Shown here: piece after piece, positions 38,601 through 47,061 of the stretch
Position numbering within the stretch: the stretch's first letter is position 1
Layout: each line of letters begins with the position of its first letter
Source of the DNA: Ensifer aridi
Lineage (GTDB): Bacteria > Pseudomonadota > Alphaproteobacteria > Rhizobiales > Rhizobiaceae
Reading direction: 5' to 3'
DNA length: 64,000 nt
Assembly (NCBI RefSeq): GCF_002078505.1
Contig: NZ_LUAV01000004.1
Location: 100,429 to 164,428 of the forward strand
Position numbers and translations under genes: made by a program
Notes under the pieces: generated by a model
Seen by the model: only the letters and a program-made list of their open reading frames with translations
What the model was told of the DNA's origin: nothing
The model's database searches: none

Positions 38601-39188
38601 CTCGGGCTATCGATCGTCGAGCGCATTTGTCGTCTGCTCGATCTTCCGCTCGAAATGCACTCCCGGGCCGGCCGGGGAACAGCCTTCACCGTCGCCGTTC
38701 CGCTCGGGGCGGAAGGCGCGACCGTGTCGTCTTCGACGAAACCGGCCTCACCGGATACCGGCTCTGAGGCCGCGTTGGTTGTTCTCTGCATGGACAATGA
38801 TGACGCCATCCGGCAGGGGCTCGCTTCTTTGCTCGCCCGATGGGGGCATCGGCCGATTGTCGCAAGCGACGAGGCAACGGCGCTTGCCAATAGCAACGGG
38901 CAAGTGCCGGATCTGGCGCTCGTCGACTATCATCTTGACGGCACCACCGGCGTCGACGTGTTGACGAGCCTGCGCAAGCACTGGCACCGGGAGATCAGGG
39001 GGCTGGTGATTACCGCGGATCGCAGCGAGGAGGTTGGTGCGAGGGCAAAAGCCCTCGGCTGCGAGGTCATGCCGAAGCCGGTCAAGCCTGCCGCCTTGAG
39101 ACGATATCTGGATACTGTCGCCCGATTGAAACGCGCCGGGCTTCAGGAGGAGGAAGAGAATGAGCACGCGCATCGTCATCGCCGATGA
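35613..39188 (+). CDS. SSS-domain hybrid histidine kinase
   Basis: The 1191-residue sensor has an N-terminal sodium-solute-symporter-like membrane domain (about residues 1-540, 13 helices, with YNTSWSFYGSVGRALGGLD), a PAS domain (about 655-775), HisKA with ASHDLLQPLNAARLF (phospho-accepting His815), HATPase (NLLSNAIRYTP, DTGIGIAPE, GSGLGLSIVE) and a C-terminal receiver with Asp1105 in LVDYHLDG. The design is the NahK/ErcS'-type kinase. It is downstream of a true SSS permease and ends overlapping a LuxR-type response regulator. The start at 35613 is preferred over an earlier frame that begins in the interspersed repeat. Confidence 0.9.
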   Translation: MPGWVVLSFSTAYVLILFLIAWWTDRQGAGRSLPLPAGWTAALGYALTLAVYNTSWSFYGSVGRALGGLDFLSIYIGPTLVLLFGQPLISKVITVAKSQNITSISDFIAARYGKSQALAALVTMAALLAVLPYVALQLKAVGTSFDILTASSLPTGSNRPIRGDSTLAVAASMALFAIMFGVRHIHASEHHRGLMAAIAFESLIKLSAFVAVALFIIFGMFDGFGDLIARAQADPAMAPLLTPDFSDPTWVSNTVIAAVSFLCLPHMFHVAVVENNSQAQARAAAWLYPGYLLVFSVLMVPIAIAGLATFAETVNPDTFVISLPLADNAPAIALLAFLGGFSAATGMVIVASVALSTMLCNDVIVPLLLRSRLVGHSGAAWPSPSILLLVRRISVAAILLLAYMMNRLVDQAYPLTTMGLLSFVAIAQFGPAFLGGLLWRRSNGAGAVAGIAIGFAFWVYTLFVPSIAPLVPAVDELIANGPFGLVWLKPQSLFGVAGLDPISHATLWSLGANVIAFLSVSLLKDGSALERLQAEAFVRGVPADQLPLASLPFVTRLDDLKALAARFVGADRSAIAFEEFMQRRRSAGDAAKRDDGLADMEAMRFTENLVAGALGAASARVVMAAALESRSLSRKAAVGMLDEASQALHFNRKLLQGALEGVPQGICVFDRNLAIEAWNGRFLTLLDLPKDLIRVGLPLAELVAFNSERGEYDADDLKALLVNRDLAVQSWPYVYERKRPDGVVLEIAYDRMAEGGYISTYTDVTERHRAAAVLRRANEELERRVQERTQALEQAKAEAERANIGKTRFLAAASHDLLQPLNAARLFLAALDESLRANAGSHARDQEDERALARNAAAALSSTERLLDELLDISAYDSGAVRARPVDFSVGSLLAQLDLEFSALARQRGLALRVVPSTLSVRTDPQLLRRVLQNLLSNAIRYTPKGRILLGCRRRGDRLRIEVRDTGIGIAPERQKEIFEEFRRLDTGDDSEKGSGLGLSIVERICRLLDLPLEMHSRAGRGTAFTVAVPLGAEGATVSSSTKPASPDTGSEAALVVLCMDNDDAIRQGLASLLARWGHRPIVASDEATALANSNGQVPDLALVDYHLDGTTGVDVLTSLRKHWHREIRGLVITADRSEEVGARAKALGCEVMPKPVKPAALRRYLDTVARLKRAGLQEEEENEHAHRHRR

Positions 39189-39813
39189 CCATCCTATGGT
39201 GCAGGCAGCCCTGCGGAGTGCGCTTGTCGCGGCGTTACCGGATCTCGAGCTGATCGCCTGCCGATCGGTCGATGAGGTCCTCGAGGTGCTCTCGGGCGAT
39301 AGACGGGAGGTGGACCTGGTCCTTCTCGACCTGACCATGCCGGGAACGGACGGTTTCGCGGGTCTGTTTCTGTTGCATGCCCATCATCCGGCCTTGCCCG
39401 TCGCGATCGTTTCCGCCAAGCACGACGAGGCGACGATCCGCAAGGCGATCACATTCGGCGCGTCCGGCTACATTCCGAAGTCGCTGGATCTGCCGGAAAT
39501 GGTGGAGGCGATCCGCTCTATTCTCGATGGAGAAATATGGGCGCCGCCGCGCTTCGCCGCCGCAGCGACACCCGACCCCGACGCGGCGCTGAGCGCGCGG
39601 CTTGCTTCGCTTTCGTCGCAGCAGCTGAGAATTCTGACGAAGATCGTCGAGGGCAAGCTGAACAAGCAGATCGCCGGCGAAATGGAAATCGCCGAACAGA
39701 CCGTCAAGGTGCATGTTTCGGCGATCTTGCGAAAACTCGGCGTGGTCAGCCGCACACAGGCGGCCGTGCTGTGCGAGCGTCTGCTATCGACCGGCGCGCG
39801 CGATCCGGGTTGA
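39160..39813 (+). CDS. NarL/LuxR-family response regulator
   Basis: 217 residues: receiver domain with IADDHPM, phospho-acceptor Asp57 in LVLLDLTMPG and switch lysine in the SAKHDE to SLDLPE region; then a LuxR-type HTH (IVEGKLNKQIAGEMEIAEQTVKVH..., about 150-205). The gene starts 29 nt inside the end of the kinase gene and has aggaggagga upstream, so the pair is translationally coupled and almost certainly a cognate two-component system. The likely target is the adjacent mctP-type permease or dehydrogenase. Confidence 0.92.
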   Translation: MSTRIVIADDHPMVQAALRSALVAALPDLELIACRSVDEVLEVLSGDRREVDLVLLDLTMPGTDGFAGLFLLHAHHPALPVAIVSAKHDEATIRKAITFGASGYIPKSLDLPEMVEAIRSILDGEIWAPPRFAAAATPDPDAALSARLASLSSQQLRILTKIVEGKLNKQIAGEMEIAEQTVKVHVSAILRKLGVVSRTQAAVLCERLLSTGARDPG

Positions 39814-39815
39814 AT

Positions 39816-41249
39816 TCAATCCGCGCGTAGCACCTTGTCGGGATTCATGATTCCGGCCGGATCGAAGGCATGCTTGATCCGTTGCATGAGCTCGATCTCG
39901 ATGGGAGAGCGGATCGCCGCGAGCTCGTCGCGTTTCAACTGACCGATGCCGTGTTCAGCCGATATCGAGCCGTTGTACTTCAGCACGATGGCGTGAACGA
40001 TCGCGTTCACCTCGCGCCAGCGGCCGAGAAAGGCCTGTGTGTCGGCGTCCACCGGCTGGGAGATGTTGTAGTGGATATTGCCGTCGCCCACGTGACCGAA
40101 GGCGCAGATCCGCGCTCCGGGTACCGCCTTCGTGACGATCGCGTCGGCCTCTGCCATGAAGGCGGGGATACTCGAGACGGGAACCGAAACGTCGTGCTTG
40201 ATCGAGCCGCCCTCGGGCTTTTGTGCCGGTGACATGCTCTCGCGCATGTGCCAGAGCGCTTTGCGTTGTCCGTCGCTCTGGGCGATGACGGCGTTTTCGA
40301 TGAAGCCGTCGGCGATGCCCGCTTCAAGCAGGCTCTCGACCATTCGCTCCGCGCTTTCGGCCGAATCTGGCGTGGAGATGTCGATCAGCACATACCACGG
40401 ATGGACCGTTTCCATGGGGTCGCGCACGCCGTGAATGTGCCGGGTGGTGAACTCGATGCCGAGCCTCGGCATCAGTTCGAAACCCGTCAGCGCCGGACCG
40501 CAAAGGCTTGACGCCCGTTCGAAAAGGGCGAGCGCGTCTTCGACGCCCTTGACCCCGGCAAAGGCGACCTGATGCCCGCGTGGCTTCGGGAAGAGCTTCA
40601 GGACGGCTCCGGTGATGACGCCGAGCGTTCCTTCCGCGCCGATGAAGAGGTCGCGCAGATCGTAGCCGGTATTGTCCTTCTTGAGCCGCCTCAGGCCATC
40701 CCAGACTTCGCCGGTCGGAAGCACCACTTCCAATCCCAGGCAAAGCTGGCGCATGTTGCCGTAGGCGAGCACGGCCGTGCCGCCGGCATTGGTCGAAAGA
40801 TTGCCGCCGATCCGCGCCGAGCCCTCGGATCCGAGCGACAGGGGGAAAAGCCGATCGACGTCGTCGGCGGCTTTCTGAATATCCGCGAGGATGCAGCCGG
40901 CGTCTGCGACGATGACGTTGCCGACCGGATCGATGTCGCGGATGCGGTTCAGCCGTTCGAGCGAAAGAACCACATCGGCCTTGCCTTCGCGCGGGACCCC
41001 GCCTGCCACATGGCCGGTGTTGCCGCCCTGCGGCACGATCGGCGTGCGGGTCTCGCTGGCGAGCTGCAGGATACGAGAAACCTCCTCTACTGAGCCAGGC
41101 CTGAGCACGAGCGGCGTCGTGCCGCGATAGAGCCCGCGCGATTCGACGAGATAGGGCGCGATCTCCGCTGGCATGGCGAGCGCATTGCCGGGGCCGACGA
41201 TATCGGTAAAGGATGCGATCAGTTCGGGGGAAGGAATGATAGTCGTCAT
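39816..41249 (-). CDS. FAD-linked D-2-hydroxyacid dehydrogenase
   Basis: The 477-residue VAO/PCMH-type flavoprotein shows the FAD loop PQGGNTGHVAGG (73-84), GGNLSTNAGG, YDLRDLFIGAEGTLG and, at the C terminus, FGHVGDGNIHYNIS and SAEHGIGQLKRDEL with metal-binding His residues. This is the D-lactate / D-2-hydroxyglutarate dehydrogenase group; D-lactate is suggested by the nearby MctP-like permease but not shown. It is convergent with the response regulator, with only two bases between stops, and follows the Sua5 gene in the same direction. Confidence 0.85.
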   Translation of the reverse strand: MTTIIPSPELIASFTDIVGPGNALAMPAEIAPYLVESRGLYRGTTPLVLRPGSVEEVSRILQLASETRTPIVPQGGNTGHVAGGVPREGKADVVLSLERLNRIRDIDPVGNVIVADAGCILADIQKAADDVDRLFPLSLGSEGSARIGGNLSTNAGGTAVLAYGNMRQLCLGLEVVLPTGEVWDGLRRLKKDNTGYDLRDLFIGAEGTLGVITGAVLKLFPKPRGHQVAFAGVKGVEDALALFERASSLCGPALTGFELMPRLGIEFTTRHIHGVRDPMETVHPWYVLIDISTPDSAESAERMVESLLEAGIADGFIENAVIAQSDGQRKALWHMRESMSPAQKPEGGSIKHDVSVPVSSIPAFMAEADAIVTKAVPGARICAFGHVGDGNIHYNISQPVDADTQAFLGRWREVNAIVHAIVLKYNGSISAEHGIGQLKRDELAAIRSPIEIELMQRIKHAFDPAGIMNPDKVLRAD

Positions 41250-41294
41250 GGTCCTGCCTTGGATCGGGGTGTCTTCTTGGCCCGCGGCGGAGGA

Positions 41295-42269
41295 TCAAGC
41301 GCGCGGCGCAGCCGCTCGCTGCAGCCGGTCGATGATCGCTTCGCCGAGCCCCTCGTTCGGAATGGGGCCGAAGGCGATCGTCGCGGCGCCGCTCGCATCC
41401 GCCTTTTTCATATAGTCGAAAAGGTTGGCGGCCGCTTCCCTGAGACTGCCGCCGGGGCTCAGGTCCATGACGATCACGGCGTCACTCTCGCCGGGCAACG
41501 CCTTTCGGCCGAAGCGGATCAGGGCCTCGCCCGTGCGAACGTCTTCGGCATCGAGCCGCACGGCGGCACCCGGCGCGTAGTGCGAGGCGAGCATGCCCGG
41601 CGCCTCGATGGTCGCGCCGGCGGATTCGGGCCGCTCCACCGCGAGACCGGTGAGCGCCTCGATTGCCGCCGCGTCGAGTCCGCCGGGCCTGAGCAAACGG
41701 AGCTTTCCATCTTCCACCTTGATGATGGTTGATTCCAGTCCGATCTCGGAAGCTCCGGCATCAAGGATGAGCTTGAGCTTCGAGCCGAGGTCCGCCTCCA
41801 CATGGGCAGCACTGGTCGGGCTGATCTTGCCCGAAGTGTTGGCGCTCGGCGCGGCGAGCGGCCGTCCGAAGCGAGCGATCACCCGGCGCGAGAAGCCGTC
41901 GGGCATTCGGATGCCGAGCGTATCGAGACCGGCGGAAGCGAGCGCATGCACAGTGCTTTCCGGCCGCTGCGGCAGGATCAGCGTCAGAGGTCCGGGCCAG
42001 AAGGCCTCGGCAAGCTGCCGGGAAACCGGATCGAACGTCACGTGCGCCTCGGCCATTGCTATGTCGGAGACATGGCAGATGAGCGGATTGAAGCGCGGCC
42101 GCCCCTTAATTTCATAGATGCGGCTGATCGCATCGGCATTGGTGGCATCGGCGGCAAGGCCGTAAACCGTTTCCGTCGGGATCGCGACCGGTTCGCCGTC
42201 GGAAAGAACCGCGCAGGCTCTTTCGATCGCCCGATCCGGTTCGATGCGCGTGTCGATGATTTCGGCCAT
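41295..42269 (-). CDS. ywlC: L-threonylcarbamoyladenylate synthase
   Basis: Sua5/TsaC-type enzyme that makes threonylcarbamoyl-AMP for the t6A modification of tRNA. The 324-residue product has VAIPTETVYGLAADATN (18-43 region), YEIKGRPRFNPLICHV (the KxR motif), GPLTLILP and SANTSGKISPTSAAHV (SxN). An extra C-terminal Sua5 domain (from about 230) distinguishes it from the short TsaC. It lies 45 nt upstream of the FAD-linked dehydrogenase and is likely co-transcribed with it. Confidence 0.93.
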   Translation of the reverse strand: MAEIIDTRIEPDRAIERACAVLSDGEPVAIPTETVYGLAADATNADAISRIYEIKGRPRFNPLICHVSDIAMAEAHVTFDPVSRQLAEAFWPGPLTLILPQRPESTVHALASAGLDTLGIRMPDGFSRRVIARFGRPLAAPSANTSGKISPTSAAHVEADLGSKLKLILDAGASEIGLESTIIKVEDGKLRLLRPGGLDAAAIEALTGLAVERPESAGATIEAPGMLASHYAPGAAVRLDAEDVRTGEALIRFGRKALPGESDAVIVMDLSPGGSLREAAANLFDYMKKADASGAATIAFGPIPNEGLGEAIIDRLQRAAAPRA

Positions 42270-42341
42270 GGCGGTTCTGATCCTTTCCGTCGCTTCCTTA
42301 ATGGAGGCGCCGGAAAAACAGAACGATTTTCTTCTTTAATG

Positions 42342-42387
42342 GTGTCGCTCATAAAGCGTGCAGCGGTTTCTTGGGGGAACGGCACGC
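42342..42387. repeat. Degenerate palindromic repeat
   Basis: gtgtcgctcataaagcgtgc ... cagcggttt ... ggcacgc aligns with the 45-bp units at 13734-13837 (shared gtcgc, cagcggttt, gggg, acg-cacgc) but with several changes. It lies between the Sua5-type gene and a conserved hypothetical gene. Confidence 0.45.
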
Positions 42388-42405
42388 GGAAAAAAGCGAT
42401 CGCCG

Positions 42406-43062
42406 TCAAAGCCTTCGGATGATCCGGCGCAGCGCATCGTCGCGTGCGCCTAGCATCAGCACGTTCTTGAGCGCCACTCTCGGATCCTGGGTTTGGAAGA
42501 TCAACCCGTTGCCGCGCACGTCGCGATTGATGAGGATGCGCCCCGCTTCATCAGGCTCGATGGCGACGGCGAAATACATGCGCGAATAACCCGTCTGAAT
42601 CCGGTCGAAGAAGTGTGTCTCGTCGCCGAGCTCCGAGAAGAAATTCGCGAAATAGAAAGACCAGGTGACCTCATGCGCCCGGGCGAGGCGGGTTTTCGCG
42701 GCGGTCACGTGGCAATAGCCGAGATGGGGGCTGCTCGCGAGCGTGCGATGGAAGACCATCTTCGGGAACTGGATCGAAGCGTGGAAGGCGTTGATCCTCC
42801 GGTGGGTGGTCTCACCCGCTGCCGCCAGTTTCCGGCCCGTCTGTTCCGCGACCTCCGCATAGCTCAGATAGCGCCGCTGTTCGGGCATCCATTGGCGGCG
42901 CCGGTCGATGCGGCCCGTCCGCAAGAACTCGGTGTGGACCGCAGCTTTCGGCGTTTCGGCCGGCGCCTTATCGGCCGCGTCATAATATCGGAGCTTTGCC
43001 ATCGGCGTCTGCGCCTGGTCCTGTTCGCTGGTTCGGTAATCCCTCGGCGCAGGGTAGGGCAT
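42406..43062 (-). CDS. Conserved hypothetical protein
   Basis: 218-residue soluble protein, with KLRYYDAADK, RRQWMPEQRRYLSY, and a second half with HEVTWSFYFANFFSELG and FAVAIEPDEAGRILINRD. No family is recognised with confidence. The start could also be ATG at 43002 (198 residues, MAKLRYYDAA); codon use between the two sites looks coding, so the longer form is given. It is divergent from the riboswitch-controlled oxygenase operon, from which it is separated by about 260 bp plus the aptamer. Confidence 0.6.
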   Translation of the reverse strand: MPYPAPRDYRTSEQDQAQTPMAKLRYYDAADKAPAETPKAAVHTEFLRTGRIDRRRQWMPEQRRYLSYAEVAEQTGRKLAAAGETTHRRINAFHASIQFPKMVFHRTLASSPHLGYCHVTAAKTRLARAHEVTWSFYFANFFSELGDETHFFDRIQTGYSRMYFAVAIEPDEAGRILINRDVRGNGLIFQTQDPRVALKNVLMLGARDDALRRIIRRL

Positions 43063-43324
43063 CATGGTTAACAGAGCGTTTTGTCCGATCGGGCGTGCGC
43101 CGCTGCGGCCGGAGGCGTCGCAAAGAGACAAGGCATATTCGCGTTGGGAATGGTGCTGCCGAAAAAATCGTCACTTGCTCAATTTTTCTCATATCGTCTT
43201 GTTTGTTATAGATAATCCCGCTTACGAACACATCTGCCCCGCCGTGCTTTGGCTGTCGTCATTCTGGAATTGGATGTCGCGGATCGGCAGTTGCGCGAAC
43301 CGGCCGCAGGCTTAGATACGGGCA

Positions 43325-43502
43325 ACTCAAGGTGCCGCCTTTTAGGGAGGGCGGAGAATTGGGAAGCCGGTCAAATCCCGGCGCTGCCCCCGCAACGGTG
43401 GTGGAGCAAAAGCCTCGGCAAAAGGCCACTGGACATGTTGTCCGGGAAGGCGCCGGGCGGTCCTTGGCGGACGGCTCCAGAGCCCGGAAACCAGCCTTGA
43501 CG
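43325..43502 (+). ncRNA. Cobalamin (AdoCbl) riboswitch
   Basis: All hallmarks of the B12 aptamer are present in order: ggtgcc (43331-43336), gggaagccggtcaaatccc then ggcgctgcccccgcaac, the B12-box region (43380-43396), ggccactg with gggaaggc (about 43424-43451), and agcccggaaaccagcc at the 3' side (43481-43496). The aptamer lies about 120 nt upstream of the Rieske oxygenase start; the gap includes a 7-bp stem gccggat (43535-43541) / atccggc (43563-43569) that may be part of the expression platform. High B12 would be expected to repress the downstream gbcA-like gene. Confidence 0.93.
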
Positions 43503-43622
43503 CGAAAATTGACCGTAACTGGTTGCGGCGGGCAGCCGGATCGGGCCTTGGCGTTGCGGCATATCCGGCCGGCGCGGGCTCCAGTCCTGCCTCTCCGAAA
43601 CAGGGTGAATGAGGACAAGGGC

Positions 43623-44867
43623 ATGGACACACAGAACGATATGCTGCGCAAGCTGAAGGCCCGCCGGGAGGGCTATAGCCTGGATCGGGCCTTCTATGTC
43701 GACCCGGACTACTATCGTCAGGATCTGGAGCATATCTGGTACAAGGACTGGCTCTTCATGGGCCACGACTGCGAAATCCCGCGGCCCGGCAACTATTTCA
43801 CCGTGCAGGTCGGCGATTACCCAATCGTCATCGTGCGCGACCGGCAAGGCAAGATCCGGGCGCTGCACAATTCCTGCCGCCACCGCGGATCGCGCGTCTG
43901 CACGCAGCACAAAGGCTCCTCGGCCAAACTCGTCTGTCCCTATCATCAATGGACCTACGAGCTTGACGGCAGGCTGCTCTTCGCCCGGCAGATGCCGGAA
44001 GGCTTCGACCCTGCGGAGCATAGCCTGAAGCCGGTCCATTGTGAGACCGTCGGCGGCTATATCTTCATCAGCCTTGCCGACCAGCCGATGGATTTCCAGC
44101 CGTTCCGCGAGGTGGTCGCGGGCTATCTCGCGCCGCATCGCCTCGGCGAGACCAAGGTCGCCTATGAGAGCACGATCGTCGAGAAGGGCAACTGGAAGCT
44201 CGTCTGGGAGAACAACCGCGAGTGCTACCACTGCGCCGCAAACCACCCGGAACTCTGCCGCACCTATCCGGAGGCTCCGACGGTGACAGGTGTCCAGGGC
44301 GCGATGGACGACCCGGAAATCGGCGCCCATTGGGAAAAGTGCGAAGCGGCGGGCCTGCCGAGCGCCTTCAAGATTGCACCGACCGGCCAGTTCCGGATGA
44401 CGAGAATGCCGCTGATCAACGGAGCCGAGAGCTATACCATGTCCGGCCAGAAGGCCGTGCGCAAACAGCTCTCCGGCGAAATAAATGCGAGCGGCATCGG
44501 CACGCTGTTGCTCTTCCACTATCCGACGACTTGGAACCACATCCTCGGCGATCACGCGATTACTTTCCGCGTGCTGCCGCTCGGGCCGGAATTGACCCAG
44601 GTGACGACGAAATGGCTCGTCAACAAGGAGGCGGTCGAAGGCGTCGACTATGCGCTCGAGGAATTGACCCACGTCTGGACGGAGACCAACGACCAGGACC
44701 GGCAGATCGTCGAGGAAAACGCCTTCGGCATCCGCTCTCCTGCCTATGAGGCGGGGCCCTATTCGGCCGAGCACGAGGGCGGCGTCATGCAGTTCGTCGA
44801 GTGGTATTCGAGTTTCATGCAGGATCGTCTTCAGGGCGGAGCCGCCCGTCTCTCGCGGGTGGCATAA
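43623..44867 (+). CDS. gbcA: Rieske oxygenase, GbcA-like (glycine betaine demethylase)
   Basis: Alpha subunit of an aromatic-ring-hydroxylating-type oxygenase, 414 residues. Rieske [2Fe-2S] ligands Cys85-x-His87 and Cys105-x2-His108 (CRHRGSRVC, CPYHQW). Mononuclear iron ligands are expected at His203 and His208 in NRECYHCAANHPEL. YVDPDYYRQDLEHIWYKDWL and GHDCEIPRPGNY match GbcA, the O2-dependent glycine betaine monooxygenase. A related carnitine or stachydrine oxygenase cannot be ruled out. It is followed after 3 nt by a reductase gene, and preceded by a cobalamin riboswitch. Confidence 0.85.
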   Translation: MDTQNDMLRKLKARREGYSLDRAFYVDPDYYRQDLEHIWYKDWLFMGHDCEIPRPGNYFTVQVGDYPIVIVRDRQGKIRALHNSCRHRGSRVCTQHKGSSAKLVCPYHQWTYELDGRLLFARQMPEGFDPAEHSLKPVHCETVGGYIFISLADQPMDFQPFREVVAGYLAPHRLGETKVAYESTIVEKGNWKLVWENNRECYHCAANHPELCRTYPEAPTVTGVQGAMDDPEIGAHWEKCEAAGLPSAFKIAPTGQFRMTRMPLINGAESYTMSGQKAVRKQLSGEINASGIGTLLLFHYPTTWNHILGDHAITFRVLPLGPELTQVTTKWLVNKEAVEGVDYALEELTHVWTETNDQDRQIVEENAFGIRSPAYEAGPYSAEHEGGVMQFVEWYSSFMQDRLQGGAARLSRVA

Positions 44868-44870
44868 CCC

Positions 44871-45959
44871 ATGGAAATGTCACGCTCCTTCCACCATTTC
44901 GACGAGCTCCATCCCTGGAGAGACCGCCAGCACATGCTCGAATGCATCTCGGCGGTCGCCGAGACCGCGGACGTGATGACCTTCACCTTCCGCTCCGACA
45001 AACCGGCCTGGTTCCGCTACCTGCCGGGGCAGTTCGTGACGCTCGAACTGCCGGTCGGCGAGGAGCCGGTGATGCGCACCTATACGCTGTCGTCCTCGCC
45101 GTCGCGCCCGCTTTCGGTCGCCGTCACCGTCAAGGCGCAGCCGGGGAGCATCGGGACACGCTGGATGTTCGACAATCTGAAGCCGGGCATGGCGTTGAAG
45201 GCGCTCGGGCCGCTCGGCGATTTCAGCTTCGTCCGCCACCCCGGCGAGAAGTATCTTTTCATCTCGGCCGGCTCGGGCATCACGCCGATGATGTCGATGG
45301 CGCGCTGGATGGCGGACTGCGCGCCGGAAACCGATGTCACCTTCATCTCCTGTGCGCGCCGGCCGGACGATCTCCTGTTCAAGTCGGAGCTGGAGGTCCT
45401 CGCCCGTCAGATGCCTCGGCTCAATCTCGGCTTTCTGGTGGAGGGACACGAGGCGCGGCACGGCTGGCACGGCCTGCGCGGCCGCATCGACGCGACGAAG
45501 CTGCCATTGCTCGCGCCGGATTTCCTGGAAAGGACCGTCTTCTGCTGTGGGCCCGAGCCCTTCATGCGCGGTGTCCGAGAAATGCTGAAGGCCGCCGGTC
45601 TCGACATGGCGCGCTACCATCAGGAGAGCTTCCAGCCGGCGGCCGCACCCGCTGCCGAGGAGCTTGCAGTCCGCGCCGGACTGGCAGCGGGCACTGAGGC
45701 GGCGAAGGTGAGCTTCACCATGAGCGGCAAGGAGGTAACGGCGGTTGCCGGTCAGACGATCCTGCAGACGGCACGCGCCAGCGGCGTCAGGATCGGTGCG
45801 GCCTGCGAGGGCGGCATCTGCGGCACGTGCCGGGTGATGAAAATCTCAGGCGATGTCGAGATGAACCACAATGGCGGCATCCTCGATGACGAGATCGAGG
45901 AGGGCTATATCCTCGCCTGCTGCTCGCGACCGCTCGGCGACGTCCAGATCGAAGCGTAA
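44871..45959 (+). CDS. gbcB: Oxygenase reductase component, GbcB-like
   Basis: Electron-transfer partner of the Rieske oxygenase. The 362-residue protein has an FAD domain (YLPGQFVTLEL, RTYTLSSSPSRP), an NAD-binding domain (ISAGSGITPMMSMARWM; FCCGPEPFM) and a C-terminal plant-type [2Fe-2S] domain with ACEGGICGTCRV and a downstream Cys in ILACCSRP. It starts 3 nt after the gbcA stop and so falls in the riboswitch-controlled unit. Domain order FAD-NAD-2Fe2S is that of GbcB and related reductases. Confidence 0.9.
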   Translation: MEMSRSFHHFDELHPWRDRQHMLECISAVAETADVMTFTFRSDKPAWFRYLPGQFVTLELPVGEEPVMRTYTLSSSPSRPLSVAVTVKAQPGSIGTRWMFDNLKPGMALKALGPLGDFSFVRHPGEKYLFISAGSGITPMMSMARWMADCAPETDVTFISCARRPDDLLFKSELEVLARQMPRLNLGFLVEGHEARHGWHGLRGRIDATKLPLLAPDFLERTVFCCGPEPFMRGVREMLKAAGLDMARYHQESFQPAAAPAAEELAVRAGLAAGTEAAKVSFTMSGKEVTAVAGQTILQTARASGVRIGAACEGGICGTCRVMKISGDVEMNHNGGILDDEIEEGYILACCSRPLGDVQIEA

Positions 45960-45999
45960 ATTGATCGTCGGTTGGGCGGGACGCGGTGGGCGCGGCCCG

Positions 46000-47061
46000 C
46001 TACCGCCGCTGTGCCTGGTTGGGCAATTGCGCCTCGGCCGCCTTTACGGCAATGGCGCCCGTGACAGTCTTGTCGACTCCCGCACCTGATCCGCTTTCCG
46101 CCTCGGCCCGGCTGATGAGCAATGGCTGCGTCAGCGGCACCGCTGCTGCCGCATGGGCCTCTGGCGCTGTGCCTGCTGTCGCCGAGGCGATGACGGTGAG
46201 GACCGGCGGCTTTTCCGGCAGGAGACCGCCGTGAGGCCAGATTTTCCTCAGCGCTGAAACGGTCATGGCGGCGACGTTCACATCGATATCGTTGAGTGTG
46301 CCGGGCACGCGATAGGGGCAACGCTTCTTGCCGCAATTGTGCGCCGACGAGAATTGCCACAAAGCGTAGTCGTTCCAATTGCCCATTGGGAAGACATCGC
46401 GGATCTCAGGCTTGTAGCGCGCGTACCAGAGCGGCAGACGCGACAGCAGCCTATGCTTGTAGCGATTGGCCGCAATATGTTTTGCGGTGATGTGATTGGT
46501 GTAGAGAATCGGGTAGCGCCCGGTGCGGGCCTTGATATGCCCGGCAAAGATCGCCGCATCCTCTAGCGACATGTATTTCTCGGGATCGATCCCCTCGATG
46601 TCGAGGACCATCAGTTCGTCGTCGCGCGGATCCGCATAGTCGAGGAAGTGATTGGCCTGGTCGACGGGATTGCCCGGCCGTGCCAGATGATAGGCGCCCC
46701 AGAGCAGGCCCTGCGAGCGGGCGATCATCCGGCGCGTCTGATAGAGCTCCCGGCTCACCGCATACTTGCGCCACATCGTCTTGCAATGGGCGACCGTATC
46801 GCCGCCGTGGTCGCCGGTGCAGCTAAAGCTTTCCGGCAAACCGTCGGAGGCTTTGGCGATGAAGCCGGCGATACGTTTGTCCGTCAGCATCGCTTCCCAA
46901 TCGATGCTGTTCATCTCGTAGGCGTCGACGATGATGGCGTTCTGCCGCTCTTTCCACGGCTCGACCGTGTCGGCGCGTGCATTCGCCGCCGCTAAGGCCA
47001 GGCCCATCAGGGCCGCCAGGCGCAAGATCATCCCTAGGATCGAGATTCCCCGCTTTTCCAT
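46000..47061 (-). CDS. Exported GH25-family lysozyme-like protein
   Basis: The 353-residue protein has a signal peptide (MEKRGISILGMILRLAALMG, cleavage near NARA). A GH25 muramidase fold follows: VDAYEMNSIDW, then IAKASDG, LLWGAYHLARPGNPVDQA, MVLDIEG with the catalytic D-x-E, ILYTNHITAKH, WYARYKP and ALWQFSSAHNC. The C terminus is an Ala/Pro-rich low-complexity tail of about 80 residues. It likely acts on peptidoglycan in the periplasm or as a secreted lysozyme. Convergent with gbcB. Confidence 0.85.
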   Translation of the reverse strand: MEKRGISILGMILRLAALMGLALAAANARADTVEPWKERQNAIIVDAYEMNSIDWEAMLTDKRIAGFIAKASDGLPESFSCTGDHGGDTVAHCKTMWRKYAVSRELYQTRRMIARSQGLLWGAYHLARPGNPVDQANHFLDYADPRDDELMVLDIEGIDPEKYMSLEDAAIFAGHIKARTGRYPILYTNHITAKHIAANRYKHRLLSRLPLWYARYKPEIRDVFPMGNWNDYALWQFSSAHNCGKKRCPYRVPGTLNDIDVNVAAMTVSALRKIWPHGGLLPEKPPVLTVIASATAGTAPEAHAAAAVPLTQPLLISRAEAESGSGAGVDKTVTGAIAVKAAEAQLPNQAQRR

